DNA from: a virus
Virus record (IMG/VR): IMGVR_UViG_3300021602_000017
Span: 1 to 32,690 of that record
DNA: 32,690 nt
Strand: one strand, 5' to 3'
In this document: piece after piece, positions 1-5,443 of the stretch
How positions within the stretch are numbered: the stretch's first letter is position 1
How the letters are laid out: each line of letters opens with the position of its first letter
Made by a program: the position numbers and the translations under genes
Notes under the pieces: model-generated
What the model saw: only the letters and a program-made list of their open reading frames with translations
Told to the model about the DNA's origin: nothing
Database searches by the model: none

Positions 1-1
1 A

Positions 2-23
2 AGTATAACAGAACAGACTGACA
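2..23 (-). promoter_or_regulatory. Early promoter, TGTCAG-N10-TATACT type
   Basis: Read on the minus strand, TGTCAG is followed by 10 bases and TATACT; TTGCTT sits 17 bases before the -10 as a possible -35. It is one of nine promoters with this exact arrangement and fires leftward off the window edge. Confidence 0.65.
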
Positions 24-88
24 AAAGCAAATCAGGATAGTTAGTAAGGAACAAATCGGACATTTCTTAAAGGTGATCTTAAACACAC

Positions 89-104
89 TGTGAGATTAAT
101 CACA
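89..104. promoter_or_regulatory. Crp/GlxR-like palindrome
   Basis: TGTGAGATTAATCACA fits TGTGA-N6-TCACA exactly. It is upstream of the leftward promoter at 2-23, but its centre is 89.5 bases from that -10, outside the spacing seen at the other copies. Confidence 0.6.
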
Positions 105-129
105 GGCTGCCCGTGCAATTTTTTGCAAT

Positions 130-162
130 AAAAAAATGAGCCGTTTACATGGACAATGCTCA
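130..162 (-). terminator. Intrinsic terminator after the 221-643 gene
   Basis: On the minus strand TGAGC (162-158) pairs with GCTCA (141-137) and is followed by seven Us (136-130). The stem is short and the loop long, but the U tract and position just past the stop of the leftward gene support a terminator. Confidence 0.55.
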
Positions 163-220
163 GGTCCCTTGCATTTTTATTTTACATCCTTGCTGCTTGG
201 ATGTTATTAGTAGCCCCCTA

Positions 221-643
221 CTAAATATCTACTCTGTCAATTGATGATGACAAGTATTGAATTGAATCTGAATTGTAGTCAACGGTATCAAAATCAATAT
301 CGTGAATTGCATTAGTTGCTTCGTCTTCATTACGTGCATTAACAGTAATTGAATAAGTTACAGAAACTTCAACTTCAAATTCTTTTGAAAGTTCAAATCC
401 CATAATCTCAGCAATTTCTTCTGCTTGTGATTCAGTGATTGAACCATTCTCTAGTTCTTCAAGCGTCCACTCTTGCATTGCTTCTGTAATGCGATTACGT
501 TCTGCAGAGTCTGCATATGAACGTTGTGCTAATTTAGCATGTGATTCTTCTAGTTGTGCGATACGTTCCTTATTTGCTACAAGTGTAGTCTCTAGGAATT
601 CTCTTGTCATATAGTGATTATCTATCATTGCTGTTTGGTCCAT
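221..643 (-). CDS. Small phage protein, unknown function
   Basis: This 140-residue acidic protein matches no family I recognise. Residues about 15-80 are Glu/Lys-rich and predicted helical; residues about 88-115 resemble a beta-alpha segment (VEVSVTYSITVNARNEDEA) seen in many small phage proteins. The ATG at 643 is chosen because AAAGAGG lies just upstream within a GGCCCCCAATG context shared with the gene at 706-1203, and because the promoter at 676-705 gives it a leader of about 25 bases. A terminator follows at 130-162, so it is probably monocistronic. Coding is well supported; the function is unknown. Confidence 0.8.
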   Translation of the reverse strand: MDQTAMIDNHYMTREFLETTLVANKERIAQLEESHAKLAQRSYADSAERNRITEAMQEWTLEELENGSITESQAEEIAEIMGFELSKEFEVEVSVTYSITVNARNEDEATNAIHDIDFDTVDYNSDSIQYLSSSIDRVDI

Positions 644-675
644 TGGGGGCCTCTTTCTGTAGTTGGTTTAATTTA

Positions 676-705
676 ATTATATCGCAGGGCACTGACAAAT
701 GTCAA
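676..705 (-). promoter_or_regulatory. Early promoter with TTGACA and TGTCAG box
   Basis: On the minus strand TTGACA (705-700) is followed by 18 bases and TATAAT (681-676). The conserved TGTCAG (697-692) lies inside the spacer, 10 bases before the -10. It starts right after the stop of the 706-1203 gene and drives the 221-643 gene. Confidence 0.75.
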
Positions 706-1203
706 TTACCAAGATGATGAATAAGAGAATGAGAGTTTGTCAATTTCAGGTAGAGCAAAGATACGCTCTAATTGAGTAATAGTATTAGTAAGGTCACGCC
801 AATACCACTCATCAATATCTGTACTACCAAAGAAAAATCCACTCTGTGGTGGTAGTAGGCTAGGGTCTTTATTTTCTAGTGCATGCTTACATAGTGCAAG
901 CAATTCAATTAGTTTTTCTTGTGATACATAGTATTCACCACAATTATCTTCGCCACCTTGTACATTTTGGACAAACCAGTTATGTATCTGATTGGCTTTA
1001 CGCCAGTAAGCACAAGTAACTTCTACACTTGCTCCATAAATATCTGTTGCAACATCTGACAGTTGTGTTAATTCCATTAAGTCATTAAACTTAGGATAAA
1101 CTGCTTCAGGAGATGAATAAGTTAATTCATCATTTCCTTGTAGCGCTTTCCAATTAATTTTTTCTAAGTGCTTCTTAGCACTAAGGTACATGTCTAATCC
1201 CAT
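706..1203 (-). CDS. MGLDMYL-family phage protein, unknown function
   Basis: This 165-residue protein starts MGLDMYLSAKKH and carries YWRKANQIHNWFVQNVQGG (about 87-105), CGEYYVS and the late LPPQSGFFFGSTDIDEWYW block (about 137-155). I recognise this pattern as a family common in tailed phages and some bacteria that has no established role. The length looks complete. The start at 1203 follows AGAAGG and the GGCCCCCAATG context also seen at 643, and lies downstream of the promoter at 1240-1268. The family call is from recalled motif order, not a search; function is not known. Confidence 0.85.
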   Translation of the reverse strand: MGLDMYLSAKKHLEKINWKALQGNDELTYSSPEAVYPKFNDLMELTQLSDVATDIYGASVEVTCAYWRKANQIHNWFVQNVQGGEDNCGEYYVSQEKLIELLALCKHALENKDPSLLPPQSGFFFGSTDIDEWYWRDLTNTITQLERIFALPEIDKLSFSYSSSW

Positions 1204-1239
1204 TGGGGGCCTTCTTTCTTTTTGTTTGTTATTAATATA

Positions 1240-1268
1240 ATTCTAGCAGAACCCACCGACAAATGCAA
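1240..1268 (-). promoter_or_regulatory. Early promoter, TGTCGG-N10-TAGAAT variant
   Basis: On the minus strand TTGCAT (1268-1263) is followed by 17 bases and TAGAAT (1245-1240) with a TGC extended -10. The box is TGTCGG, the only one of the nine with a changed base. It drives the 706-1203 gene. Confidence 0.7.
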
Positions 1269-1298
1269 GCCCTCTTAAACTAGATCTGTAAGAATTGG

Positions 1299-1314
1299 TG
1301 TGAGAATTATCACA
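1299..1314. promoter_or_regulatory. Crp/GlxR-like palindrome
   Basis: TGTGAGAATTATCACA fits TGTGA-N6-TCACA. Its centre is 61.5 bases upstream of the first base of the -10 at 1245, close to the 62.5 seen at two other promoters. Confidence 0.7.
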
Positions 1315-1330
1315 TGCAGCACGGGCAAAT

Positions 1331-1355
1331 CCAAGCAGTTTATTCTCATGCTCAG
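1331..1355 (-). terminator. Conserved 3' hairpin, probable weak terminator
   Basis: On the minus strand CTGAGCA pairs with TGCTTGG across an 11-base loop. The same stem with a changed loop recurs at 5108-5132, and related stems at 1553-1575 and 2071-2096, each past a leftward stop codon. No long U tract follows. Confidence 0.45.
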
Positions 1356-1366
1356 GAGATTACTTT

Positions 1367-1519
1367 TTATTTTGCGTATGTATATGTATAAGACATTTGT
1401 TGTGTTTTATATTTAGCCAAAGCATTTGCAGTTGTGACTAGTGTGTGAGCCTTTACTGCATTTTTATCTGCAAAAGATAGAATAATTTTCTTGCCTTGCT
1501 TGATTGTGAAGTTATACAT
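1367..1519 (-). CDS. 50-residue basic microprotein
   Basis: The ORF encodes 50 residues starting MYNFTIKQGKKIILSF and ending YTYTYAK; it is basic, with Lys residues scattered along its length. AAAGGAAAAC precedes the ATG as a ribosome site. No promoter of its own is visible, so it is probably read through from the gene at 1589-2011. The conserved hairpin lies 11 bases past its stop. I do not recognise a family. The ribosome site, the fitted position and the following hairpin favour a real gene. Confidence 0.6.
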   Translation of the reverse strand: MYNFTIKQGKKIILSFADKNAVKAHTLVTTANALAKYKTQQMSYTYTYAK

Positions 1520-1552
1520 TTTGTTTTCCTTTTCTTAGTGGTGGGTTTTGGT

Positions 1553-1575
1553 TGAGCAGTTTTAACACTTACTCA
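1553..1575 (-). terminator. Conserved 3' hairpin
   Basis: On the minus strand TGAGTA pairs with TGCTCA around an 11-base loop containing AAAAC. It lies 14 bases past the stop of the 1589-2011 gene and belongs to the CTGAG[CT]A...AAACTGCT hairpin family. With no U tract it may be a processing or stability element rather than a terminator. Confidence 0.4.
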
Positions 1576-1588
1576 GGTGTTGGTTTAT

Positions 1589-2011
1589 TTAGAGGTACTG
1601 AGCAATAGCATTGTAAGTGCTTGTGCTAACTGTTTCCTCATCTGTCATCTTTAGCAAACGAATTGCGTTTGAGATTTCTTTCTTTGACTCACGATAAGTG
1701 CTAGAGTGAATTACCTCGAAATCCTTTTCAGGTTCGGCAGGTAAGTTTCCTTCTGATACTGTGATGTCGAAATCAACATTTAGTTGATTATTCCAAGAGC
1801 GATAGTTTGTGCGTAGGTTTTCAGCCTTTGAGAAGTTAGAAATAGCCCACTCACCAATTTGCTTTTTCCAAGCCTCATAAGTAAGTTTGTATTGTGCTTC
1901 TTTTGCGTTTTGTGTTGCGTAGTCTGCTTCTAGTGTAGCAAGTGCTTCCTCTAGTCCTGCGATTACTCGTACTGTTGGGATTTTTACATTTATTGCTTTT
2001 GCTCTAGCCAT
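1589..2011 (-). CDS. Phage protein of unknown function, helical
   Basis: This 140-residue protein begins MARAKAINVKIPTVRVIAGL, a basic N-terminus followed by long heptad-like helices (about 20-65) and an acidic C-terminal half. I associate the 'MARAK.INVKI' start with actinophage proteins of unknown function, but cannot name a family. AAGAGAAAACAA is a modest ribosome site before the ATG at 2011, and the promoter at 2041-2062 places transcription start about 25 bases upstream. Expression probably continues into the microprotein at 1367-1519. Confidence 0.8.
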   Translation of the reverse strand: MARAKAINVKIPTVRVIAGLEEALATLEADYATQNAKEAQYKLTYEAWKKQIGEWAISNFSKAENLRTNYRSWNNQLNVDFDITVSEGNLPAEPEKDFEVIHSSTYRESKKEISNAIRLLKMTDEETVSTSTYNAIAQYL

Positions 2012-2040
2012 TTGTTTTCTCTTTTCTTTGGTGTATTTAT

Positions 2041-2062
2041 AGTATAGGGGTTAGGTCTGACA
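2041..2062 (-). promoter_or_regulatory. Early promoter, TGTCAG-N10-TATACT
   Basis: On the minus strand TGTCAG (2062-2057) is followed by 10 bases and TATACT (2046-2041). There is no recognisable -35 and no Crp-like palindrome upstream. It drives the 1589-2011 gene. Confidence 0.65.
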
Positions 2063-2070
2063 TTTTAGTG

Positions 2071-2096
2071 TGAGCAGTTTTGCACAGACATACTCA
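2071..2096 (-). terminator. Conserved 3' hairpin
   Basis: On the minus strand TGAGTA (2096-2091) pairs with TGCTCA (2076-2071). It sits 17 bases past the stop of the 2113-2280 gene and directly upstream of the next early promoter, the usual place for this family. Confidence 0.4.
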
Positions 2097-2112
2097 GGTC
2101 TTTTGTTTTAGA

Positions 2113-2280
2113 TTACTTTGATGTCCAAGTAGTCCAGCGAGGAGTTCCTTCTACATCTAACTTTACACGAACAGAAGTTCCATCTACATTTGGTTTGATT
2201 TCTGTAATTGTTCCTGTTACCTTTGACTTTTGTGAAGTGTAAAGGTCGCCTACCTTGTAAGTGTTTGTTGATACTGACAT
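2113..2280 (-). CDS. 55-residue SH3-like or beta-barrel small protein
   Basis: The product is 55 residues, from MSVSTNTYKVGDLYTSQKS to TWTSK, with alternating beta-type residues and the sequence VGDLYTS...VTGTITEI, like a short KOW/SH3-type barrel. An in-frame ATG 45 bases upstream is rejected as the start because the promoter -10 at 2316-2321 lies inside that extension, and because AGAAAAGGAAATAAA precedes the ATG at 2280. The similar VG..YRSR.......GEI..I design of the gene at 4571-4777 suggests they are distant relatives. Function unknown. Confidence 0.7.
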   Translation of the reverse strand: MSVSTNTYKVGDLYTSQKSKVTGTITEIKPNVDGTSVRVKLDVEGTPRWTTWTSK

Positions 2281-2315
2281 TTTATTTCCTTTTCTGTTAG
2301 TTTTGCTTATATTTA

Positions 2316-2344
2316 AGTATAACATTTTCTACTGACATTTGCAA
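2316..2344 (-). promoter_or_regulatory. Early promoter with TTGCAA, TGTCAG and TATACT
   Basis: On the minus strand TTGCAA (2344-2339), 17-base spacer, TATACT (2321-2316); TGTCAG lies 10 bases before the -10. A second TGTCAG is at 2357-2352, 20 bases further upstream. Confidence 0.75.
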
Positions 2345-2385
2345 CATTTATCTGACATTTCTCACTATTTGAGATACTCAGGGTA

Positions 2386-2401
2386 TGTGATTTATGTCAC
2401 T
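2386..2401. promoter_or_regulatory. Crp/GlxR-like palindrome, one mismatch
   Basis: TGTGATTTATGTCACT matches TGTGA-N6-TCACA except at the last base. Its centre is 72.5 bases from the first base of the -10 at 2321, exactly as at 7255-7270 and 7500-7515. It overlaps the end of a possible 21-residue ORF. Confidence 0.55.
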
Positions 2402-2462
2402 TACGGTGTCCCATGCCATTTATGAGAATGACTAGGGCTATTAGTATTAGTATAGTTAGCAT
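2397..2462 (-). CDS. Possible 21-residue membrane peptide
   Basis: The ORF begins 6 bases past the stop of the GP88-like gene. It encodes 21 residues, mostly Leu and Ile in the first 14 (MLTILILIALVILI) and ending GMGHRK, like a single membrane-spanning micropeptide. GAGG is 4 bases before the ATG. Its 3' end overlaps the Crp-like palindrome. The hydrophobic design and the position favour a gene, but so short an ORF could be chance. Confidence 0.35.
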   Translation of the reverse strand: MLTILILIALVILINGMGHRK

Positions 2463-2468
2463 TTAGCC

Positions 2469-3191
2469 TCATTTCTTGCTTGATGAAAAAATTATGTCAC
2501 TCTTAGAGTATACACAAAGTGAGCAAGAAACGCAAGCCGAGCCTTTTTGTGAGATAAGTGGTATCTGTCTATTATTCTCAGGACACTTAGCACTAGGCTT
2601 GCCTATCATTTCTTTTATGTCTGCTTGTCCTATTAAGAAAGTCTTAGCAAGATAAGCCATGCGTATGCCATTAGTTAATTTTAGATCAACGGCAGTTTTT
2701 ATATTCTCACTATCTGCAGAAAAATATAGTGAAAGATTTGCGGTACCTTTAAGAATAAGTGCAGCAGACTTAACCCTAGTATAAACCCAGAATTGAATAT
2801 CAGAATGATTAAGGATAACTGTCTTCCATGCCATTGCATAAGTATCATTAAAGAAATCACCGTCCCAGTGGATACGGAATAATTTATCTGCGTCTTTCTT
2901 TTCACAGTCAATAATAAATTCATCTATCATTGCATTAAGTAAAGACACCATAGTATCGCTATCAGCGTCTTTTAGTAATTCCCAATTATGTAGTAAATTC
3001 TTCTTTACTGTTGGGAATACTTTTTCAAGTTTGCCAGCATAACAAACACTTTCGCAAACGCTAGTCGCTCCAGGACATGAATAAGATTTGCCTGCGGGTA
3101 ATCCGAAGGTATTTGCGATTGTTGCTGTTTTTCCATTTGGTGATACGGCATTAGTTACTTTCCTATCTTTGCTTCTTAGTAGTTTAGTCAT
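2469..3191 (-). CDS. GP88-like protein with Cys clusters
   Basis: This 240-residue protein resembles the mycobacteriophage 'gene product 88' family. Visible features are SCPGATSVCESVCYAGK with Cys39, Cys46 and Cys50, the block IHWDGDFFNDTYAMAW (about 107-122), and a C-terminal set Cys203, Cys220, Cys223, Cys226 (CVSCSLC). Seven spaced cysteines and the WDGDFF block suggest a metal or Fe-S cluster, as in radical SAM-like proteins, but the biochemistry of the family is not known to me. The ATG at 3191 overlaps the end of the 54-residue gene upstream. It can be transcribed from 3216-3237 and from 3355-3383. Family assignment is from recalled motifs. Confidence 0.75.
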   Translation of the reverse strand: MTKLLRSKDRKVTNAVSPNGKTATIANTFGLPAGKSYSCPGATSVCESVCYAGKLEKVFPTVKKNLLHNWELLKDADSDTMVSLLNAMIDEFIIDCEKKDADKLFRIHWDGDFFNDTYAMAWKTVILNHSDIQFWVYTRVKSAALILKGTANLSLYFSADSENIKTAVDLKLTNGIRMAYLAKTFLIGQADIKEMIGKPSAKCPENNRQIPLISQKGSACVSCSLCVYSKSDIIFSSSKK

Positions 3192-3348
3192 TAAGGGTCT
3201 CGCTTTCTTTCTTTAATTCTAGCATTAAGGACTGACATTTTTTACCCTTGCGAGAATAACTTTTTTTGGAGGGAATTGCAGAGGCAGCATTAGACCTACG
3301 TAATTCCATAAGGATACGTAAAGACTCAGGAGATTTTCTTTGCTTCAT
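3184..3348 (-). CDS. 54-residue basic protein from a leaderless start
   Basis: The product starts MKQRKSPESLRILMELRR and ends in SETLND; it is strongly basic in the middle (KKSYSRKGKK). The ATG at 3348 is only 6 bases past the -10 TAAGAT of a TTGACA/17/TAAGAT promoter, so translation would begin at or near the first base of the message. Its last 8 bases overlap the start of the GP88-like gene. The promoter of that gene (3216-3237) lies inside this ORF. No family recognised; a small DNA- or RNA-binding protein is possible from charge alone. Confidence 0.55.
   Translation of the reverse strand: MKQRKSPESLRILMELRRSNAASAIPSKKSYSRKGKKCQSLMLELKKESETLND
3216..3237 (-). promoter_or_regulatory. Early promoter, TGTCAG-N10-TAGAAT
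   Basis: On the minus strand TGTCAG (3237-3232), 10 bases, TAGAAT (3221-3216) with a TGC extended -10. It lies inside the 54-residue ORF and serves the GP88-like gene. Confidence 0.65.
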
Positions 3349-3354
3349 AAATTA

Positions 3355-3383
3355 ATCTTAGCAGATTTGGGCAAAAATGTCAA
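3355..3383 (-). promoter_or_regulatory. Sigma70-type promoter for a leaderless gene
   Basis: On the minus strand perfect TTGACA (3383-3378), 17 bases, TAAGAT (3360-3355). The TGTCAG box is absent, unlike neighbouring early promoters. The ATG follows 6 bases later. Confidence 0.75.
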
Positions 3384-3393
3384 CTTTCTTAAA

Positions 3394-3409
3394 TGTGATC
3401 ATTCTCACA
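3394..3409. promoter_or_regulatory. Crp/GlxR-like palindrome
   Basis: TGTGATCATTCTCACA fits TGTGA-N6-TCACA. Its centre is 41.5 bases from the first base of the -10 at 3360, closer than elsewhere and about two helical turns from the 62.5 spacing. Confidence 0.65.
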
Positions 3410-3448
3410 TAGCCCCCGTGTGATTTTATCTAAATATTTTACACGTGC

Positions 3449-3476
3449 ATTTTTATGCGGGGAAGGGCATAAAAAT
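3449..3476. repeat. Perfect 10-bp inverted repeat
   Basis: ATTTTTATGC and GCATAAAAAT flank an 8-base loop just past the stop of the 3484-3711 gene. The arms are A+T-rich and no clear U tract follows on the minus strand, so it is a hairpin of uncertain role, perhaps a weak bidirectional terminator. Confidence 0.5.
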
Positions 3477-3483
3477 ATTTTAA

Positions 3484-3711
3484 CTACTCTACATATACAT
3501 AGAGTCTAATCATCTCATCATCAGTCATAGCAAACTCATCATCTTCACCAAAATCATTAGTAATTAGAATAGTCCAACCTAAATCTGTTGTAACAAGACT
3601 TTTAACTGTTACGAATTCATCATTATGGCGAACAATATCGCCTTCCATTAATTGATCCGCTTGCAATAGGTCTGCATAAACTAATTCCATGTTCATCATT
3701 GTAGCACTCAT
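3484..3711 (-). CDS. 75-residue acidic protein, last gene of operon
   Basis: This small acidic protein (MSATMMNMELVYADLLQADQ...) has a core reading LMEGDIVRHNDEFVTVKSL and then GWTILITNDFGEDDEFAMTD, the pattern of a small all-beta (SH3-like) domain similar to phage proteins that contain 'GD.V......V.V..V'. It starts 2 bases past the stop of the gene at 3714-4046 and is the sixth and last member of the operon that begins at 4777. I cannot assign a function. Confidence 0.75.
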   Translation of the reverse strand: MSATMMNMELVYADLLQADQLMEGDIVRHNDEFVTVKSLVTTDLGWTILITNDFGEDDEFAMTDDEMIRLYVYVE

Positions 3712-3713
3712 AT

Positions 3714-4046
3714 TTATTCTAATCCCAATCCTAATTCATATCCTGCATCTTCTTCACCATAGTATTCATCAACTGGGTCAATGAAAGTATCAAGGTGGTG
3801 TTGTTCAATAATTGCCCACGCAGGTGCTTGCGTTGAGTTTTTGTATAGAATCTGAAAGTCGCCAACCTTTGGCATATCAATCATTCGGTCATAGTCTTCA
3901 TCATAGGCTGCATCAATGGCTTCAATGCAAGGTGTTACCATTTCTGCGGGTACTGGTGGATAGTGATTACCCCGCAAGTGATAAAGTAATTGTGTTTCTA
4001 AATCTAATACGGCATCTTGGATACCTAGTGCTGTTACGCTTCCCAT
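3714..4046 (-). CDS. 110-residue acidic phage protein
   Basis: The product is acidic throughout and ends EDAGYELGLGLE. The N-terminal half (MGSVTALGIQDAVLDLETQL) is predicted helical; the middle (MIDMPKVGDFQILYKNS) is beta-like. The ATG at 4046 shares one base with the preceding stop (TAATG), implying coupled translation. No family is recognised. Confidence 0.75.
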   Translation of the reverse strand: MGSVTALGIQDAVLDLETQLLYHLRGNHYPPVPAEMVTPCIEAIDAAYDEDYDRMIDMPKVGDFQILYKNSTQAPAWAIIEQHHLDTFIDPVDEYYGEEDAGYELGLGLE

Positions 4047-4255
4047 TATTTTGTTACGACCTTTCGTCCTTCACGATAAAATACTTTTGTGTAGCATTTT
4101 AGCGATGGTGTGTATAGATTAACTGTTGAGTATTCGTTAGCAAATCCCCAATCAATATATTTAGCAAACTCTTCATGAGCCTGTAATTCATCTGAGTATT
4201 GGAATACATAGTCAGGGCTAGTATTCTCATCATGCGTTACTGTTATTTTATACAT
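4046..4255 (-). CDS. 69-residue small protein
   Basis: The start at 4255 (MYKITVTHDENTSPDYVFQ) is chosen over an in-frame ATG at 4279 because it forms a TAATG overlap with the upstream stop and has AAAGGAAAA about 9 bases before it. The product begins with a beta strand and continues to a helix (SDELQAHEEFAKYIDW), then ends basic (REGRKVVTK). This beta-alpha-beta outline matches other microproteins here that carry 'DEA' or 'DEL' helices. Function unknown. Confidence 0.7.
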   Translation of the reverse strand: MYKITVTHDENTSPDYVFQYSDELQAHEEFAKYIDWGFANEYSTVNLYTPSLKCYTKVFYREGRKVVTK

Positions 4256-4395
4256 TATGCGTTTTCCTTTGTTAGCCATAATTGGTCAATCTGAGTATAG
4301 TCTATCTCTGCGTTATTGGCAAGATAGCAATTCAAGCAATATAATTCTGTTATAGATACTGCGTTTTCATTACATCTAATGCAAGTGTCGTTCAT
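4255..4395 (-). CDS. 46-residue two-CxxC microprotein
   Basis: The product begins MNDTCIRCNENAVSITELYC and contains two pairs, C5-x-x-C8 and C20-x-x-C23 (CLNC), about right for one structural zinc. The rest is acidic and helical. It overlaps the stop of the gene before it and the start of the one after it by one base each (TAATG), which strongly supports coding. A zinc-ribbon-like adaptor is the likeliest class; target unknown. Confidence 0.7.
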   Translation of the reverse strand: MNDTCIRCNENAVSITELYCLNCYLANNAEIDYTQIDQLWLTKENA

Positions 4396-4571
4396 TATCC
4401 TCTGCTCCCTTGTGTTGGTCGGCAATCGTGTTCCTCTGAGTAATCAAATCCGCAAAAATAGCAATCCATTTTCTCATCACACTTATTGCAAAAATAAGTA
4501 AATTGTCCTTCATCACAACAAAAGTGCATAGTATCACTTATGTCATAGAATTCATTTTTATCAATTATCAT
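4395..4571 (-). CDS. 58-residue Cys-rich putative zinc protein
   Basis: The product starts MIIDKNEFYDISDTMHFCCD and has Cys18-Cys19, CNKC (28-31), CYFC (37-40) and a later EEHDC, enough ligands for two metal sites. The ATG at 4571 forms a TAATG overlap with the stop of the 4571-4777 gene. It lies between two coupled genes of the 4777-3484 operon. No named family recognised, but the cysteine spacing resembles small zinc fingers. Confidence 0.7.
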   Translation of the reverse strand: MIIDKNEFYDISDTMHFCCDEGQFTYFCNKCDEKMDCYFCGFDYSEEHDCRPTQGSRG

Positions 4572-4777
4572 TATTCACCAACCTTTACTGCTACTGTTGC
4601 AAACTTACTTCGCAAAGTGCGGTCATAGATTTCAATGACATAGGCTTCGGTATTTTCTCCATACCAAATTGCAGGGCGGGGAGATGCAGAGATAATTTCT
4701 CCCTCAAAGTGACGATTTCGTGAGCGATAGTTTTTACCAATTAGTAAATCCTGTATTGTGTATAGTTTAGTAGCCAT
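4571..4777 (-). CDS. 68-residue small beta-type protein, operon head
   Basis: The start at 4777 (MATKLYTIQDLLIGKNYRSR) is chosen because the longer frame would run through the promoter at 4812-4833, and because AAAGAGGTCGCCCAATGG resembles the start context of the genes at 643 and 1203. The core NYRSRNRHFEGEIISASPRP and later YVIEIYD are predicted strands, like the 2113-2280 product. It is first in a six-gene operon down to 3484 with one-base overlaps. Function unknown. Confidence 0.75.
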   Translation of the reverse strand: MATKLYTIQDLLIGKNYRSRNRHFEGEIISASPRPAIWYGENTEAYVIEIYDRTLRSKFATVAVKVGE

Positions 4778-4811
4778 TGGGCGACCTCTTTCTTTTTTTG
4801 TTATTAAATCT

Positions 4812-4833
4812 ATCCTACCATTAGGGTCTGACA
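4812..4833 (-). promoter_or_regulatory. Early promoter, TGTCAG-N10-TAGGAT
   Basis: On the minus strand TGTCAG (4833-4828), 10 bases, TAGGAT (4817-4812) with a TGG extended -10. It heads the six-gene operon 4777-3484. No -35 consensus is visible. Confidence 0.65.
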
Positions 4834-4846
4834 TTTCTAGCGGTTC

Positions 4847-4886
4847 TAAGGGGTAACGCTCCCCTTACTCTAGGTTGACAACCTAG
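4847..4886. repeat. Two adjacent perfect palindromes
   Basis: TAAGGGG-TAACGCT-CCCCTTA (4847-4867) is followed after two bases by the 17-base palindrome CTAGGTTGACAACCTAG (4870-4886). Neither carries a U tract. They begin a 367-base gene-free stretch (4778-5144) that also holds a Crp-like site, two DnaA boxes and a plus-strand terminator. Operators or origin structure are both possible. Confidence 0.6.
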
Positions 4887-5006
4887 CGTGATTACTTTTT
4901 CACCATAAAACCTTATTTATTTTTTCTTACTAGGTAAGTCTATCCTATTACTCATAAATTATCAATCTACTAGCGAGTAGTCTTAAATAATGAGACGCTC
5001 AATCAG

Positions 5007-5022
5007 TGTGATAAATCTCACA
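5007..5022. promoter_or_regulatory. Crp/GlxR-like palindrome
   Basis: TGTGATAAATCTCACA fits TGTGA-N6-TCACA. The known promoter on its left (4812-4833) is about 200 bases away. A weak candidate, TTAAGA/17/GATAAT ending near 4959 on the minus strand, would be better placed. Confidence 0.6.
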
Positions 5023-5034
5023 TCTTAAATGACC

Positions 5035-5064
5035 TGTGGATAACTTTACTCACCCTGTGGATAA
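5035..5064 (+). other. Pair of DnaA boxes, candidate origin
   Basis: TGTGGATAA occurs at 5035-5043 and 5056-5064, 21 bases (two helical turns) apart, matching the bacterial DnaA box TTATCCACA on the other strand. Flanking DNA is A+T-rich and holds several palindromes. Confidence 0.55.
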
Positions 5065-5067
5065 CTG

Positions 5068-5098
5068 CCCGTGTAAAAAAATACACGGGAATTTTTTT
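5068..5098 (+). terminator. Plus-strand intrinsic terminator in a leftward region
   Basis: CCCGTGTA (5068-5075) pairs with TACACGGG (5082-5089) over six As and is followed by a run of seven Ts. The U tract exists only on the plus strand, although flanking genes run leftward, so it may end an unannotated rightward RNA. Confidence 0.6.
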
Positions 5099-5107
5099 GA
5101 TAAAGAT

Positions 5108-5132
5108 CCAAGCAGTTTAGACTCATGCTCAG
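5108..5132 (-). terminator. Conserved 3' hairpin
   Basis: CTGAGCA pairs with TGCTTGG on the minus strand, 13 bases past the stop of the 5145-5321 gene. The stem is identical to 1331-1355 while the loop differs at three bases, consistent with a kept RNA structure. Confidence 0.45.
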
Positions 5133-5144
5133 GAGTTTTTTTAT

Positions 5145-5321
5145 TTAATTTTCTTTGTGACAAGCATTAAAAAATTTAACATGGTCAAACTTTTCGTTAT
5201 CACTTTCAAACATTAAAGAAAATTCATCAACCAAATCTTCAAAAAGTAATTGGTCTCCAATTAAATCTTTAAATCCATTTAGAATAGTTGCAGTTGCAAC
5301 ATAGTCTTTACGTGTCATCAT
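5145..5321 (-). CDS. Phage small protein, FDxxxFxxAC family
   Basis: The 58-residue product begins MMTRKDYVATATILNGF and ends with FDHVKFFNACHKEN. A helical N-terminus of the type RKDY..(I/A)A..L and a C-terminal F[DN]xxxFxxAC are, to my recollection, shared by a widespread family of short phage proteins with no known role. Two ATGs lie in tandem at 5321 and 5318; the first overlaps the previous stop (TAATG). It ends the operon that starts at 5979, and the conserved hairpin follows. Confidence 0.7.
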   Translation of the reverse strand: MMTRKDYVATATILNGFKDLIGDQLLFEDLVDEFSLMFESDNEKFDHVKFFNACHKEN

Positions 5322-5443
5322 TAGAGAGCACCTTCCTGAAAGAGAGCAATTTCAAAGTCTAATTTTTCTGAGGGAGTTGCCTCGGATAAATCTACCCAAG
5401 ACACTCCTTCCTCATTTATGCGAGCAAATTCAATAAATCCCAT
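5321..5443 (-). CDS. 40-residue acidic microprotein
   Basis: The product runs MGFIEFARINEEGVSWVDLS to FQEGAL and is very acidic. Both ends share one base with neighbours (TAATG at 5443 and at 5321). That perfect packing is the best evidence that it is translated. No family recognised. Confidence 0.6.
   Translation of the reverse strand: MGFIEFARINEEGVSWVDLSEATPSEKLDFEIALFQEGAL

Noticed and set aside
3812-4102. Rightward 96-residue ORF
   Set aside because: It lies antisense to two tightly packed leftward genes with no start signals.
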